This document shows positions 41,228 through 49,932 of a stretch of DNA of 64,000 nucleotides, one piece after another (position 1 is the stretch's first letter; every line of letters starts with the position of its first letter). This stretch comes from an uncultured Acidobacteriaceae bacterium (GTDB lineage Bacteria > Acidobacteriota > Terriglobia > Terriglobales > Acidobacteriaceae): positions 1 to 64,000 of the forward strand of contig CALFMO010000067.1 of assembly GCA_937879855.1 (NCBI GenBank), read 5' to 3'. Below the pieces are notes generated by a model. It was not told the origin of the DNA and did not search any database. It saw only the letters and a program-made list of their open reading frames with translations. Both the position numbers and the translations under genes were made by a program.

Positions 41228-41473
41228 GTACGGAGGGGCCGCGGCAATCCTCGCTGGCTGCGGCGCATTGCCGCACTCCCCATTGCGGTGGACACTGTAC
41301 GACTTGATCATGCTTTCGAGCAGATTCTCTCATTCGCGCGGCAGGAGCAACTGACTGAGTACGACGCATCCTATGTCGAGCTTGCTCTGCGTGAGCGCTT
41401 GCCACTTGCGACGCTCGATGAGAGGTTGGGTCGCGCCGCTAGAAATGCTGGAATCGCCCTAGTCAAGATCTAA
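41228..41473 (+). pseudogene. vapC: VapC PIN-domain toxin, N-terminal half missing
   Basis: The frame after stop 41225-41227 encodes the C-terminal half of a VapC toxin: RRIAALPIAVD, then YDASYVELALRERLPLATLDERL, which includes the late acidic residues of the PIN site. The N-terminal half, with the first catalytic Asp, is absent: only about 30 bases separate the antitoxin end from the homologous part, where about 150-200 bases are expected. The remaining frame has no ATG, only GTG 41288, and cannot form an active site. An internal deletion is the simplest explanation. Confidence 0.78.
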
Positions 41474-41489
41474 CTTGAAGGCTCCGCAT

Positions 41490-41514
41490 GGCGGACAGGA
41501 GTGTCCGCCCCACA
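41490..41514. repeat. GGCGGACAGGAGTGTCCGCC palindrome (family F, copy 2)
   Basis: Inverted arms GGCGGACA and TGTCCGCC around GGAG, then CCCACA, matching copy 1 at 39211-39238. It is 37 bases upstream of the cysteine dioxygenase ATG. Confidence 0.72.
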
Positions 41515-41550
41515 CGATTTGCTGCGCTATACTCGTTCTGTTGGGACCAC

Positions 41551-42126
41551 ATGAGCACTGCGGTAAAGGCTGTCTCCATTCAAACTTTTGTCGCGGGTCT
41601 TCGGCAGTTCCCCGAGGCCGCGTTCGATCAGGTCGACATGGTCCGGCAGTTTCTGGAGGACACGCCGGTCAGCGCGGACTCGCTCGCGCCCTACCTCAAC
41701 TGGGACCGGCAGCACTATACGCGGAATCTCATCGACCGAACTCATCTGTACGAATTGATGGCGATCTGCTGGGAGGTCGGGCAGGCGAGTTCTGTACACA
41801 ACCATCGCGACCAGAATTGCTGGATGGCAGTTCCCATCGGCCGTTTGCACGTGGAGAACTTTCATCTGGTTCACCAGGATTTGCAAAAAGGTCGCTGCCA
41901 GCTCGAACCCAGCAACACTGTCGAGATGAACATCTCGCACCCGTGCGCGGTGGATCCTGCCGATCCCGTGCATCGGGTGGTGAATCCGCGAGCATTCAAT
42001 CAACGCGCGGTCAGCCTGCACGTGTACTCGCGGCCATTCGATACCTGCGTGGTTTATTCGCCCGAGCAGGGAACGTGCGGGGAAATTAAGCTCCACTTCA
42101 ACACTGAATACGGCAAACCGAAGTGA
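41551..42126 (+). CDS. Cysteine dioxygenase type I
   Basis: Oxidises cysteine to cysteine sulfinate using iron and O2. The 191-residue cupin has the iron ligands His83, His85 (SVHNHRDQNCWM) and His141 (VHRVVN), and Cys90 and Tyr159 at the places of the cross-linked Cys-Tyr cofactor of eukaryotic-type enzymes. The earlier in-frame ATG 41488 lies in the repeat and adds 21 unrelated residues, so ATG 41551 is chosen. Bacterial thiol dioxygenases can prefer 3-mercaptopropionate; the substrate is inferred from similarity only. Confidence 0.88.
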   Translation: MSTAVKAVSIQTFVAGLRQFPEAAFDQVDMVRQFLEDTPVSADSLAPYLNWDRQHYTRNLIDRTHLYELMAICWEVGQASSVHNHRDQNCWMAVPIGRLHVENFHLVHQDLQKGRCQLEPSNTVEMNISHPCAVDPADPVHRVVNPRAFNQRAVSLHVYSRPFDTCVVYSPEQGTCGEIKLHFNTEYGKPK

Positions 42127-42171
42127 GCCGCACCGGCTTCCTCCTGCTTTTCTGCTGCTAAACTAAAAGGG

Positions 42172-45015
42172 TTGCCCGCGCGTAAGAAATCAACGGTCCA
42201 GAGCCCGCCAGCGGCACCTTCCAACGGCAAAGCCGCGAGCAGTGGGCTGTCTCGTGTTACGCCCTCGCATGGCCGCGTCTACCTCATCGACACCATGTCG
42301 TTTATCTTCCGCGCCTATCACGCGATGGCGCGGCAACGTCCCATGTCGACCAAGACCGGCTTGCCGACAGCTGCGATTTACGTCTTCGTAAACATGCTGC
42401 GCAAACTGCGCGACGATTTTTCTCCGGAGTATCTAGCGGCTGTGTTCGATGTTGCCGGACCGACCTTTCGCGATGAACAGGCGGATGCGGTGACCAGCAT
42501 TCGCAAATTCGACATCAAGACGCAGACTTTTACCGAGGTCGAATACAAGGGATATAAGGCCAACCGCGTGGCCATGCCAGAAGATCTGGCGCAGCAGGTT
42601 CCTTATATTCGGCGGGCGCTGGAGGCGTACCGGATTCCAATTCTAGAAGTGGTCCGGTTCGAGGCCGACGACGTGATTGGCACGCTTGCGCGCAAGGCAG
42701 CCGAGGCCTCGCATCCCGTATATGTCGTTTCCAGCGACAAAGACATGATGCAACTGGTGAACGACAAAGTGCAGATACTGAATCCGCCGAAGGACAATTT
42801 GATCTGCGATGCGGCGAAGGTGGAGGAAATTCTCGGCGTTCCTCCGGAGCGGGTGGTGGACGTGATGGCGCTGCGCGGTGACAGCATCGATAACATTCCG
42901 GGCGCTCCCGGTATCGGCGACAAGGGATCTGTCGAGATCATCAAGCGGTTCGGATCGGTCGAGCAGGCGCTGGAGCGGGCTGCGGAGGTCGAGAGGAAAA
43001 CTTACCGCGAGTCTCTGCAGAACAATCGCGACACGATTCTGTTCAGCAAGAGCATGGCGACCATCGATACGAATGTTCCGATCGAACTGGATGTGGAGGC
43101 GATGCGAGCCGGCGAACCGGACGTGGAGGCGTTGCGCGCACTTTTCACCGAGCTGGAATTTACGTCGCTGCTGAAAGAGCTCTTGCCGGTGGTCGAGGTG
43201 AGCGAGACGCATTACACCGAGGCGAAGTCGGCCGCGGATATCGAGAGCGCGCTGCGTGCAGTTGGTGCGGGAGGGGCGCTTGCCGTGGCGGTCGAGCAAC
43301 AGGAAACCACAGCCGCCGTGCCCGAGGAGGAAGAAAAAGCAGAGCTGCCCGAAGAAGCTCAGATGTCTTTCATGGACGGGTCCATGGGTGGCGCCATGGG
43401 GGATGCGCTTGGCCGGCCTGTTCCTGAGACCGCGACCTGTTGCATCGCTATTTCTAGTGCTGCCGGGACGGCCGTGACGGTAACCCTGGACTCGAGTGAA
43501 GCCGCTAAAACACTTCGATCCATCCTGACGAATTCCGAAGTGCACAAATCAGTTCACGATTACAAGGCGGCGATTCACGCGCTCAATCCACTGGGACTTT
43601 CTCTTGCCGGCGTGCGCCATGATCCGCTGCTTTATTCGTATCTGCTGGATCCGACTTATTCTTCACACCGGCTGGCGGACGTCGCACTACGGCATTTCAA
43701 TCTGAAGCTGGCCGGGCAGCTAGCCGAGTCTGCGGACATCACGGGACGGCTGGCTCGCGCGTTGTGCGGTGAGGTCGAGCAGCAGGGGCTGGCCAAGCTT
43801 TATGAAGAAATGGATTTGCCACTCGTGCCGGTGCTGGCGCGCATGGAGCAGGCGGGAGTAAAGATTGACACGGCCGCGCTCTCTCATATGTCGAGTGAAC
43901 TGGAGCGCGAGATTGCGGCCAAGGAGAAGGAGATCTACGAAGTCGCGGGGATGGAATTCAACGTCGGCTCACCAAAGCAGTTGGGCGACGTTTTATTCAA
44001 CCGCATGAATTTGCCCAAGCCGGTGAAATACGGCAAGGGACGTACTATTTCGACGGCAGTCGATGTGCTCGAAGAACTGGCGGAGAATTTTCCGATTGCG
44101 CGCATGGTGCTCGACTACCGGCAGCTTACGAAGCTCAAATCTACCTATGTAGACGCGCTGCCCGCGCTGATTAATCCGACAAGTGGACGGTTGCACACCA
44201 CTTTCGGGCAGACGGGAACGGCCACTGGGCGCCTGTCATCCGCGAATCCTAATTTGCAGAACATTCCGATCCGCACCGAACTGGGACGCGGAATCCGCGC
44301 GGCATTCATCGCGGAGCCCGGGCATGTGCTCCTGACTGCTGACTATTCGCAGATTGAGCTGCGCCTGTTGGCGCACTTTTCGCACGATTCCCTGCTGGTC
44401 GAAGCCTACCGACGCGGCGACGACGTGCACACGCTGACGGCTTCGCAGGTATTTGGGGTGCCGCCGCTGATGGTCACCGCTGACCATCGCCGGCAGGCTA
44501 AGGTGGTGAACTTCGGCATTGTGTATGGCCTATCCGCCTTTGGGCTTTCGCAGAATCTTGGCATTGAACCCAGCGAGGCCAAGCAATTCATTGCGGCTTA
44601 TTTCGAAAAATATAGCGGCGTGCGGGCTTTCATCGATAAGACTTTGGAAGAAGCGCGGCGTGACATGAAGGTGAAAACGCTGTTTGGGCGCGTCCGTCCC
44701 ATTCCCGACATCAACAGCAAGAACGCCAACCAGCGCGGATTTGCCGAGCGCACCGCAGTAAACACCCCGTTGCAGGGCACGGCTGCGGACTTGATCAAGA
44801 TTGCGATGATTCGAATCGATGCCGCGTTGCGCGAGCAGGGACTGAAATCCAGAATGACACTGCAGGTGCACGACGAACTCGTGTTCGAAGTGCCGGAGAG
44901 CGAAGTGGATCTCATGCAGCCGCTGGTGCGGGAGCAGATGGAGAAAGTCCACGAACTGGCCGTGCCGCTGCAGGTGGAGATGGGCGTGGGGCCGAACTGG
45001 AGAGACCTGGAATAG
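42172..45015 (+). CDS. polA: DNA polymerase I
   Basis: Fills gaps and removes RNA primers. 947 residues from TTG 42172, with a basic, Ser/Pro-rich extra N-terminus of about 35 residues. The 5'-3' exonuclease (about 36-330) has VYLIDTMSFIFRAYHAM and SSDKDMMQL. The polymerase domain (about 560-947) has motif A DYSQIELRLLAHFS, motif B RRQAKVVNFGIVYGLSAFG and motif C QVHDELVFE, all intact. The 3'-5' exonuclease domain lacks the DxE metal motif (CCIAISSAAGTAVTVTL stands there), so proofreading is probably lost, as in Taq polymerase. Confidence 0.95.
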   Translation: MPARKKSTVQSPPAAPSNGKAASSGLSRVTPSHGRVYLIDTMSFIFRAYHAMARQRPMSTKTGLPTAAIYVFVNMLRKLRDDFSPEYLAAVFDVAGPTFRDEQADAVTSIRKFDIKTQTFTEVEYKGYKANRVAMPEDLAQQVPYIRRALEAYRIPILEVVRFEADDVIGTLARKAAEASHPVYVVSSDKDMMQLVNDKVQILNPPKDNLICDAAKVEEILGVPPERVVDVMALRGDSIDNIPGAPGIGDKGSVEIIKRFGSVEQALERAAEVERKTYRESLQNNRDTILFSKSMATIDTNVPIELDVEAMRAGEPDVEALRALFTELEFTSLLKELLPVVEVSETHYTEAKSAADIESALRAVGAGGALAVAVEQQETTAAVPEEEEKAELPEEAQMSFMDGSMGGAMGDALGRPVPETATCCIAISSAAGTAVTVTLDSSEAAKTLRSILTNSEVHKSVHDYKAAIHALNPLGLSLAGVRHDPLLYSYLLDPTYSSHRLADVALRHFNLKLAGQLAESADITGRLARALCGEVEQQGLAKLYEEMDLPLVPVLARMEQAGVKIDTAALSHMSSELEREIAAKEKEIYEVAGMEFNVGSPKQLGDVLFNRMNLPKPVKYGKGRTISTAVDVLEELAENFPIARMVLDYRQLTKLKSTYVDALPALINPTSGRLHTTFGQTGTATGRLSSANPNLQNIPIRTELGRGIRAAFIAEPGHVLLTADYSQIELRLLAHFSHDSLLVEAYRRGDDVHTLTASQVFGVPPLMVTADHRRQAKVVNFGIVYGLSAFGLSQNLGIEPSEAKQFIAAYFEKYSGVRAFIDKTLEEARRDMKVKTLFGRVRPIPDINSKNANQRGFAERTAVNTPLQGTAADLIKIAMIRIDAALREQGLKSRMTLQVHDELVFEVPESEVDLMQPLVREQMEKVHELAVPLQVEMGVGPNWRDLE

Positions 45016-45107
45016 CCGCGGAAAAGGCCAGTTCTCTTTCACCCTCAGAATTCCATGGCGATCCCTAGCGAGTTCAGCCTGGGGTCAAGCAGGAGTTGGC
45101 CCGCTCC

Positions 45108-46214
45108 TCATCCCCGCTGTTCCATTGCCAGCAGCGCTTTCTTCCGCTCGATTCCCCAGCGATAGCCGCCCATGCTGCCGTCCTCGCGAACCACGCGGTG
45201 GCACGGGATCGCGACCGCGACGGGATTCGTCGCACACGCGCGGGCAACGGCCCGAGTGGCTGTGGGCCGGCCAATAGCCCTGGCAACTTGACTGTAGGAT
45301 CGCGTCGCGCCGAACGGAATGGACTGCAAGTATCTCCACACGCGGCGTTGAAATGCTGTGGCGCGAATATCGAGCGGCAATGAAGAATCAAGATCCTTGC
45401 CGTGCATGTGTTTCAGCAACGCGCGCGCCCACGACTGCAAGCCGCCGTCGTCCAGCTTGCGAACAGCGAAGGGGAATTCACGCTTCAAGCCTTCGATCAG
45501 CTCGCCATCCGAACGAGCAAACTGGATCGAGCAGATCCCGCGCTCAGTTGCCGCGATCAGCATTCGTCCCAGCGGCGAATCCGTGCAGGTATAACGAACG
45601 GCAGCAGCGATGGCGCCCCGGCGGTACTTGTCGGGCGTCATGCCCAGTTGCGAGGCGGTCCGCTCGTATAGCCGGCTGCTGGAGCCATATCCGGCGTCGT
45701 ACATGGCGCGAGTGACGGAATCTCCGGCTTGCAAGTTGCGCTTGAGCAGGCGCAGACGGCAAGAGTCGGCATACTCGCGCGGCGTGATACCGAGTACTCG
45801 TTTGAAACGCCGCTGCAGATGAAACGGGCTTTGGTGAAATTCCTTGCCCAGCCGATCCAGAGTCACGGGTTCGTCGAGATGCTGCTCGATAAAGCGGCAA
45901 ATCGCTTTCACGCCATCAGACTCGGTATTGCCGTTGAACGATTTGGGTTTGCAACGCAGACATGCGCGGTAGCCCGCCTTCTCGGCCTGCTCCGGCGCGA
46001 GAAAGAATCGGACATTTTCCCGGCGCGGACGGCGTGCCGCGCAAGAGGGCCGGCAATAGACGCCCGTGCTGGAGACGCCGAAAACGAATTCTCCATCGTG
46101 GGCGGCGTCGCGCGCCAGCACAGCATTCCAGCGTGGATCGTCTACAACTTCTTCCGATTTGGGTTGATGCACAGGCATCGTGCTTTCCGCTGTGAGTATG
46201 GCATTGGTGGTCAT
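45108..46214 (-). CDS. ada: Ada-type methylated-DNA repair enzyme and regulator
   Basis: Removes methyl groups from DNA phosphotriesters and O6-methylguanine, and activates alkylation-response genes. 368 residues with the full three-part layout: N-terminal Zn-methyltransferase (Cys54, Cys58, Cys85, Cys88; GVYCRPSC and CLRCKP), AraC-type HTH (SPFHLQRRFKRVLGITPREY), and C-terminal MGMT with PCHRVV (Cys338 as acceptor). Cys54 is the likely methylphosphotriester acceptor. The second ATG (MPVHQPK) is an alternative start. Single gene, convergent with polA. Confidence 0.94.
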   Translation of the reverse strand: MTTNAILTAESTMPVHQPKSEEVVDDPRWNAVLARDAAHDGEFVFGVSSTGVYCRPSCAARRPRRENVRFFLAPEQAEKAGYRACLRCKPKSFNGNTESDGVKAICRFIEQHLDEPVTLDRLGKEFHQSPFHLQRRFKRVLGITPREYADSCRLRLLKRNLQAGDSVTRAMYDAGYGSSSRLYERTASQLGMTPDKYRRGAIAAAVRYTCTDSPLGRMLIAATERGICSIQFARSDGELIEGLKREFPFAVRKLDDGGLQSWARALLKHMHGKDLDSSLPLDIRATAFQRRVWRYLQSIPFGATRSYSQVARAIGRPTATRAVARACATNPVAVAIPCHRVVREDGSMGGYRWGIERKKALLAMEQRG

Positions 46215-46456
46215 AGTAAGAAAAGCCTACGGCGAAGCGCTGCAATGGACTATCCGAATCTTGCGGGCAAAGCGAAATCGGCAATCGCCCCCGAAGCGCC
46301 TCTCCACGATCTTCCTTCACACATGCCATTGCAAGCCGCAGACACGGCTCCGATTAAGATGCTGTCGACAATGGCGGGGACTCACGGTTTGCACACAAGG
46401 CCTGGAACAGTTACAGTTCACCGAACCGTTTTTTCAATCTCACTCTGAGGATACTT

Positions 46457-46963
46457 ATGAAGAATAGTCGTCTGGCGATTCTGGCTTTGCTTACTCTCGG
46501 CATACTGGCATCGGCGGCTGCACAGCAGGCATCGAAACACCTGCTCAGCAGTGATGAACTGAAGAAGGCTGTCCCTGCGGAATATTTCTTTCGCGGCCAA
46601 AAAGCGCCGGTACAGGTGCGCAATGCCGTGGGCTTCCAGTTGCCGGACGGCAAAATGATGTTGGCGGCATTGGTGGATGCTTCGGGTTATTCGACTGCAA
46701 TCCAGCAGAAATACCAGGGCATGCTGATCACGGAAACCAAGCTCAACGTTGGAGGATCCGAATTGGCCCCCGGGCAATATGGCTTCGGCTTTACCGGCGA
46801 CGGCAAAGTTAACGTGATGGACGTGGCCAACAACGATGTGCTGAGCGCGCCTGCGCAGACCGATGCAACGCTGCAACATGCTGTCCCATTAAAACTGGTC
46901 GAGGATGGGGCTGGCTACAAGCTTTACGCCGGGAAAAAGTGGATTGAGATTAAGGCAGAATGA
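46457..46963 (+). CDS. Secreted hypothetical protein
   Basis: A 168-residue protein with signal peptide about 1-22 (MKNSRLAILALLTLGILASA, cleaved near AAAQQ). The mature part is beta-rich, with NAVGFQLPDGKMMLAALVD, ETKLNVGGSELAPGQYGFGF and a final YKLYAGKKWIEIKAE. It looks like a small soluble periplasmic domain; no family is recognised. It is divergent from ada with a 242-base gap in which I see no other feature. Confidence 0.75.
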   Translation: MKNSRLAILALLTLGILASAAAQQASKHLLSSDELKKAVPAEYFFRGQKAPVQVRNAVGFQLPDGKMMLAALVDASGYSTAIQQKYQGMLITETKLNVGGSELAPGQYGFGFTGDGKVNVMDVANNDVLSAPAQTDATLQHAVPLKLVEDGAGYKLYAGKKWIEIKAE

Positions 46964-47015
46964 TAGCGCTCGTTCGGCCAGCCTGAGGCTCAACACCTCA
47001 AATCCTAAGGCCGTC

Positions 47016-47663
47016 TTAATGAGACAGCGACTGGAATGGCCCCAGCACCCCGGTCATTCCGGCGCGCTTGCGCAACTCGGTCAGCAGGGCACTGGCGGCG
47101 TTTTGATAGGTCTTGCTGGGGTCGGAGGGATCGGCCCATACCGCGTCGTAAATAATTTGCGCCGCCTCTTTCAGATCCAGGTGCAGAGCGGCTTCGAAAA
47201 TGTCTACACGCTCTTGCAGCCGCTCGTAGCAGGCCTGGCAAATTTGCGCCTTGGCCGGTTCCGCGTGATGCTCGCTGAACTTGCAGACGGATTCCGGGGC
47301 GTTCGCCACTTCCGCGTGCGCTTCCAAAAGTTGCGACTTGAATTGGCGAAGAAATTCCTCCCGCTCCTGCTCGACGACCGTGGTGTCAGGAATCGGCTCG
47401 GCTACGGGCGGCGCATTCTTGGCCTGCATTTTGGGCACGAGGGGGGAAACGCGCTCACCGTGCTTGCAGGTGGGGCAGGCTTCCAGATCGGCGGGATAGT
47501 ACAGGTGGCATTTTGCGCACGGTAATCCGTAACCCAAAGCTTTCCTTGGGGCGGCGGCGGCGGACGTAACATCCTTGTGGCGGACACCGGCTTCCTTGGC
47601 GGCAGTCGCATGAGCCGCGTTACCGGTCGCTTGCTGGGATTGAGCTCCGTTGGTCGCCATCAT
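47016..47663 (-). CDS. Hypothetical zinc-ribbon protein
   Basis: A 215-residue soluble protein. Residues about 49-67 contain CAKCHLYYPADLEACPTCKH, a CxxC-x12-CxxC zinc ribbon. A second cysteine group (VCKFSEHH, ICQACYERLQ) lies at about 126-155. The second half is mostly helical and charged. The first 40 residues are low-complexity Ala/Thr/Gln. No family is recognised; zinc ribbons of this kind often mediate protein or nucleic acid contacts. Confidence 0.72.
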   Translation of the reverse strand: MMATNGAQSQQATGNAAHATAAKEAGVRHKDVTSAAAAPRKALGYGLPCAKCHLYYPADLEACPTCKHGERVSPLVPKMQAKNAPPVAEPIPDTTVVEQEREEFLRQFKSQLLEAHAEVANAPESVCKFSEHHAEPAKAQICQACYERLQERVDIFEAALHLDLKEAAQIIYDAVWADPSDPSKTYQNAASALLTELRKRAGMTGVLGPFQSLSH

Positions 47664-47746
47664 AATCTCCCACCGTCGTTCCGAAGTACCGGCTTAACTT
47701 TCTTGCCGGTCTCGTTCGATGCCTGTCGCTGGGCTTCGCCTTCGCG

Positions 47747-47770
47747 GGACAGCCAGGGGGCTGTCGCTAC
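47747..47770. repeat. GGACAGCC/GGCTGTCG palindrome (family C, copy 2)
   Basis: GGACAGCC and GGCTGTCG, then CTAC, match the palindrome at 2688-2708 with one changed base in the right arm. It lies just downstream of the TPR gene stop on the minus strand. Confidence 0.5.
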
Positions 47771-47778
47771 GTACGTCG

Positions 47779-49269
47779 TTAGCGCGAATTCGTGTCCTTC
47801 ATAAGCTTGAGAAGTTCTTCGCGGCGGGCGCGGTAGAGCGTGCGCTCCGGATCCAGCCGCGAAGCCAATTCCAGTTCTGACAGCGCTTCCTGGTAACGGT
47901 CCAGGCTCATCAGGCACGCGGCCAACGAATAGTGATTGTCGGCGGAGCCATTCAGGCGAAGCGCCTCGCGAAATTCCTGCTCGGCGGCATGCACTTGTTG
48001 CTGCTGAAACAAGACCGTGCCGAGAAGATGATGCGCCGCATCCGAGTCGGGATTGAGGGAGACAGCCAGCTTCAGTTCGCGCAGAGCCTCTTCCGGTTTG
48101 TTGTCGAGCATCAGGACCTGACCCAGAATGCGGTGTTCGTTCGACCCAGTCGGATTCTGCTGCAGGGCAAGCCGCAGTTCATCCACCGCGGCGTCGTAGT
48201 TCTTCTTCGCCATGTACGCGCTGGCCAGGCAAGCGTGTCCCTGCTGCCATTCGGGATGCTGCCGGTAGAGCTCGTGCAGTTCCTCGATAGCCAAGTCGAA
48301 GTTCCCCTGGTCGCAGTAGGTGTTTCCCAAATTGTTGCGGACGGAGGCTTCCTCGGGAGCGATGCGCTTGGCCTCGCGATATTCGTCGGCAGCTCCGTTG
48401 AGGTTGCCCTGTTCGTGCAGGACCAGTCCCAGGTTGGAATGAGCTTCCCAAAACGTAGGCCTCAGGCGAATGGCCCGCTCATAGGCAGCGATGGCGCCGG
48501 ACGAGTTCTTGTCCGCATGCAGGGCGATTCCCATGTCGTAGTAGGTGTCGGCGTTGTTGGGATCGCGGGCCAGCGATTCGGCATAGGCATGGACCGCCGC
48601 GCCGTACTGATAATTCGAATAAAGGCCAAGGCCCAGGTATTGATAAGCCTCGGCATTGTTAGGATCGAGGCTCAGCGCTGTGCGGGCTTCGGCGATTGCA
48701 TTCGGGCCGTCGTCCAAGCGATAGAAGAGGTAAGCCAGAGCCCCATGGTTCTCGGCCAGATCGGGCATGATACGGTTGGCCAGCGTGAGCTCGTCGTAGG
48801 CGTCGTCCCACTTTTCCTGCTGCCGGAAAACGAACGCGAGAGCAAAGTGCAGGGCGGCATTCTGCCCGTCGGAGCCTACAACTTCACGAAGGTCTGCCTC
48901 GGCTTCTGGGAATTGCCGACTGCGAACTTCGGCGGATGCCTTTAGCAGCGCTGTGGGAATCGGAGGGCCAATTCTGGCCGACAGGGCGTTACCCGAACTC
49001 AGGACGCGCATCAGATCCTTGCCGGCTCCAGCAGACTCCATCTGGCGGAGTTCGCTATTCGTAGGCAGTGTCGCAAGCCCACGTTCGCGGACCAGGCGGG
49101 CCAGCCGGCTGCTGGAAACTCCTCCCATCAGCCAGGCAGCAAGCTGCGTCGTGCTTACTGCCTGACTGTTGGGAGCTTGGGGGATTCCGGGTTGCGTATC
49201 GGGCAATGGAACGGCAGCACTAGCCGCCAGGGTAAAAAGAAGAAAAGATAGAAGTGCCTTGACTCTCAC
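47779..49269 (-). CDS. Secreted TPR-repeat protein
   Basis: A 496-residue exported protein built mainly of tetratricopeptide repeats (about ten from residue 125 to 490), for example NAEAYQYLGLGLYSNYQYGA and ADTYYDMGIALHADKNSSGA. The signal peptide is about 1-19. A separate N-terminal part (about 20-115) has helical features. GTG 49269 is chosen because GGGGAG sits four bases upstream; the TTG four codons earlier overlaps that site. TPR proteins act as scaffolds for complexes; the partner is not evident. Confidence 0.85.
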   Translation of the reverse strand: MRVKALLSFLLFTLAASAAVPLPDTQPGIPQAPNSQAVSTTQLAAWLMGGVSSSRLARLVRERGLATLPTNSELRQMESAGAGKDLMRVLSSGNALSARIGPPIPTALLKASAEVRSRQFPEAEADLREVVGSDGQNAALHFALAFVFRQQEKWDDAYDELTLANRIMPDLAENHGALAYLFYRLDDGPNAIAEARTALSLDPNNAEAYQYLGLGLYSNYQYGAAVHAYAESLARDPNNADTYYDMGIALHADKNSSGAIAAYERAIRLRPTFWEAHSNLGLVLHEQGNLNGAADEYREAKRIAPEEASVRNNLGNTYCDQGNFDLAIEELHELYRQHPEWQQGHACLASAYMAKKNYDAAVDELRLALQQNPTGSNEHRILGQVLMLDNKPEEALRELKLAVSLNPDSDAAHHLLGTVLFQQQQVHAAEQEFREALRLNGSADNHYSLAACLMSLDRYQEALSELELASRLDPERTLYRARREELLKLMKDTNSR

Positions 49270-49620
49270 CGGACTCCCCAACGTATGAATTGCTTACTGG
49301 TGGTGGGTTTTTAGGGAATGCGACCGCAAACGCCTTTAGCCCCTTGGGAAACATAGCCCTCCGACGAACCGGCAGGTAAGATCACGGAAGTAACCGGCTC
49401 CATGGAGGGACCGCCGCAGTGTGGCAGCACAGCCAGTTTCGGGGTGTGATTGAAATCACAACTCGGCGTGGCCGAGTTCACCGAGCGTGCTTCGGAAGTG
49501 AGGTAAAAGATTGGATAGCCCCATAAAAAGGCTATCGATCGCCTAAGGCCGGTTTGACCTTTCCCCCAGGCATTCGATAGCGTATGATAAGGAATTGTAG
49601 TTAGCCCCTTGGAGGCTCCG
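49270..49620. other. Structured region between the TPR gene and tatA
   Basis: 351 bases with an unusual density of perfect stems: TGTGAT/ATCACA (49445-49460), AACTCGGC/GCCGAGTT (49460-49478, 3-base loop) and GATAGCC/GGCTATC (49514-49536). A further loose symmetry, CCGGCAGGTA then TAACCGG, lies at 49369-49397. On the minus strand an open frame with no internal stop runs for over 90 codons to TAA 49311, but its only start is GTG 49481 (56 residues). It may be a regulatory RNA or leader of tatA; I could not match it to a known riboswitch. Confidence 0.5.
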
Positions 49621-49818
49621 ATGTTGGAAGGTCTATTTCAACCGTTACACCTGGTGGTGATTTTCTTTATTGCATTGCTGGTGTTCGGTCCAAAAAAATT
49701 GCCGGAACTCGGCAAAGGTTTGGGCGAGGGGATCCGTGCCCTGAAAGAGGGCATGAAGGATAATCCTTCGTCTCAGGCCTCGACGGATTCGGACAAGAAG
49801 CCTGAAACCAAGGCCTAG
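49621..49818 (+). CDS. tatA: Sec-independent translocase subunit TatA
   Basis: TatA forms the oligomer that lets folded proteins cross the inner membrane. 65 residues from ATG 49621, preceded by GGAGG at 49611-49615. The short TM (about 8-21, LHLVVIFFIALLVFG) is followed by the conserved hinge PKKLPELGKGLGEGIRALKEG amphipathic helix and an acidic tail. The TTG 49609 frame adds four residues overlapping the ribosome site. tatB and tatC are not adjacent. Confidence 0.93.
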   Translation: MLEGLFQPLHLVVIFFIALLVFGPKKLPELGKGLGEGIRALKEGMKDNPSSQASTDSDKKPETKA

Positions 49819-49932
49819 CCTGCCAACTGCGGCTTTCCCTTTCCTTCCGCTGCCGATATCCCTATTTATGTTCAAGGCAACCCCGGTTGCTTTATCCTTC
49901 TCCAATGTCTGCCACTTTGGAGGTTGGAGCAC

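Noticed and set aside
49270..49400. c-di-GMP-I riboswitch
   Set aside because: GCAAAC and AGGTAAG fragments recall it, but the GGGACGCAAAGCC core and GAAA loop with receptor are missing.
49311..49481. 56-residue minus-strand gene upstream of tatA
   Set aside because: Kept only as part of the structured region. The start is a GTG without a ribosome site, and strong stems make an RNA explanation at least as likely.
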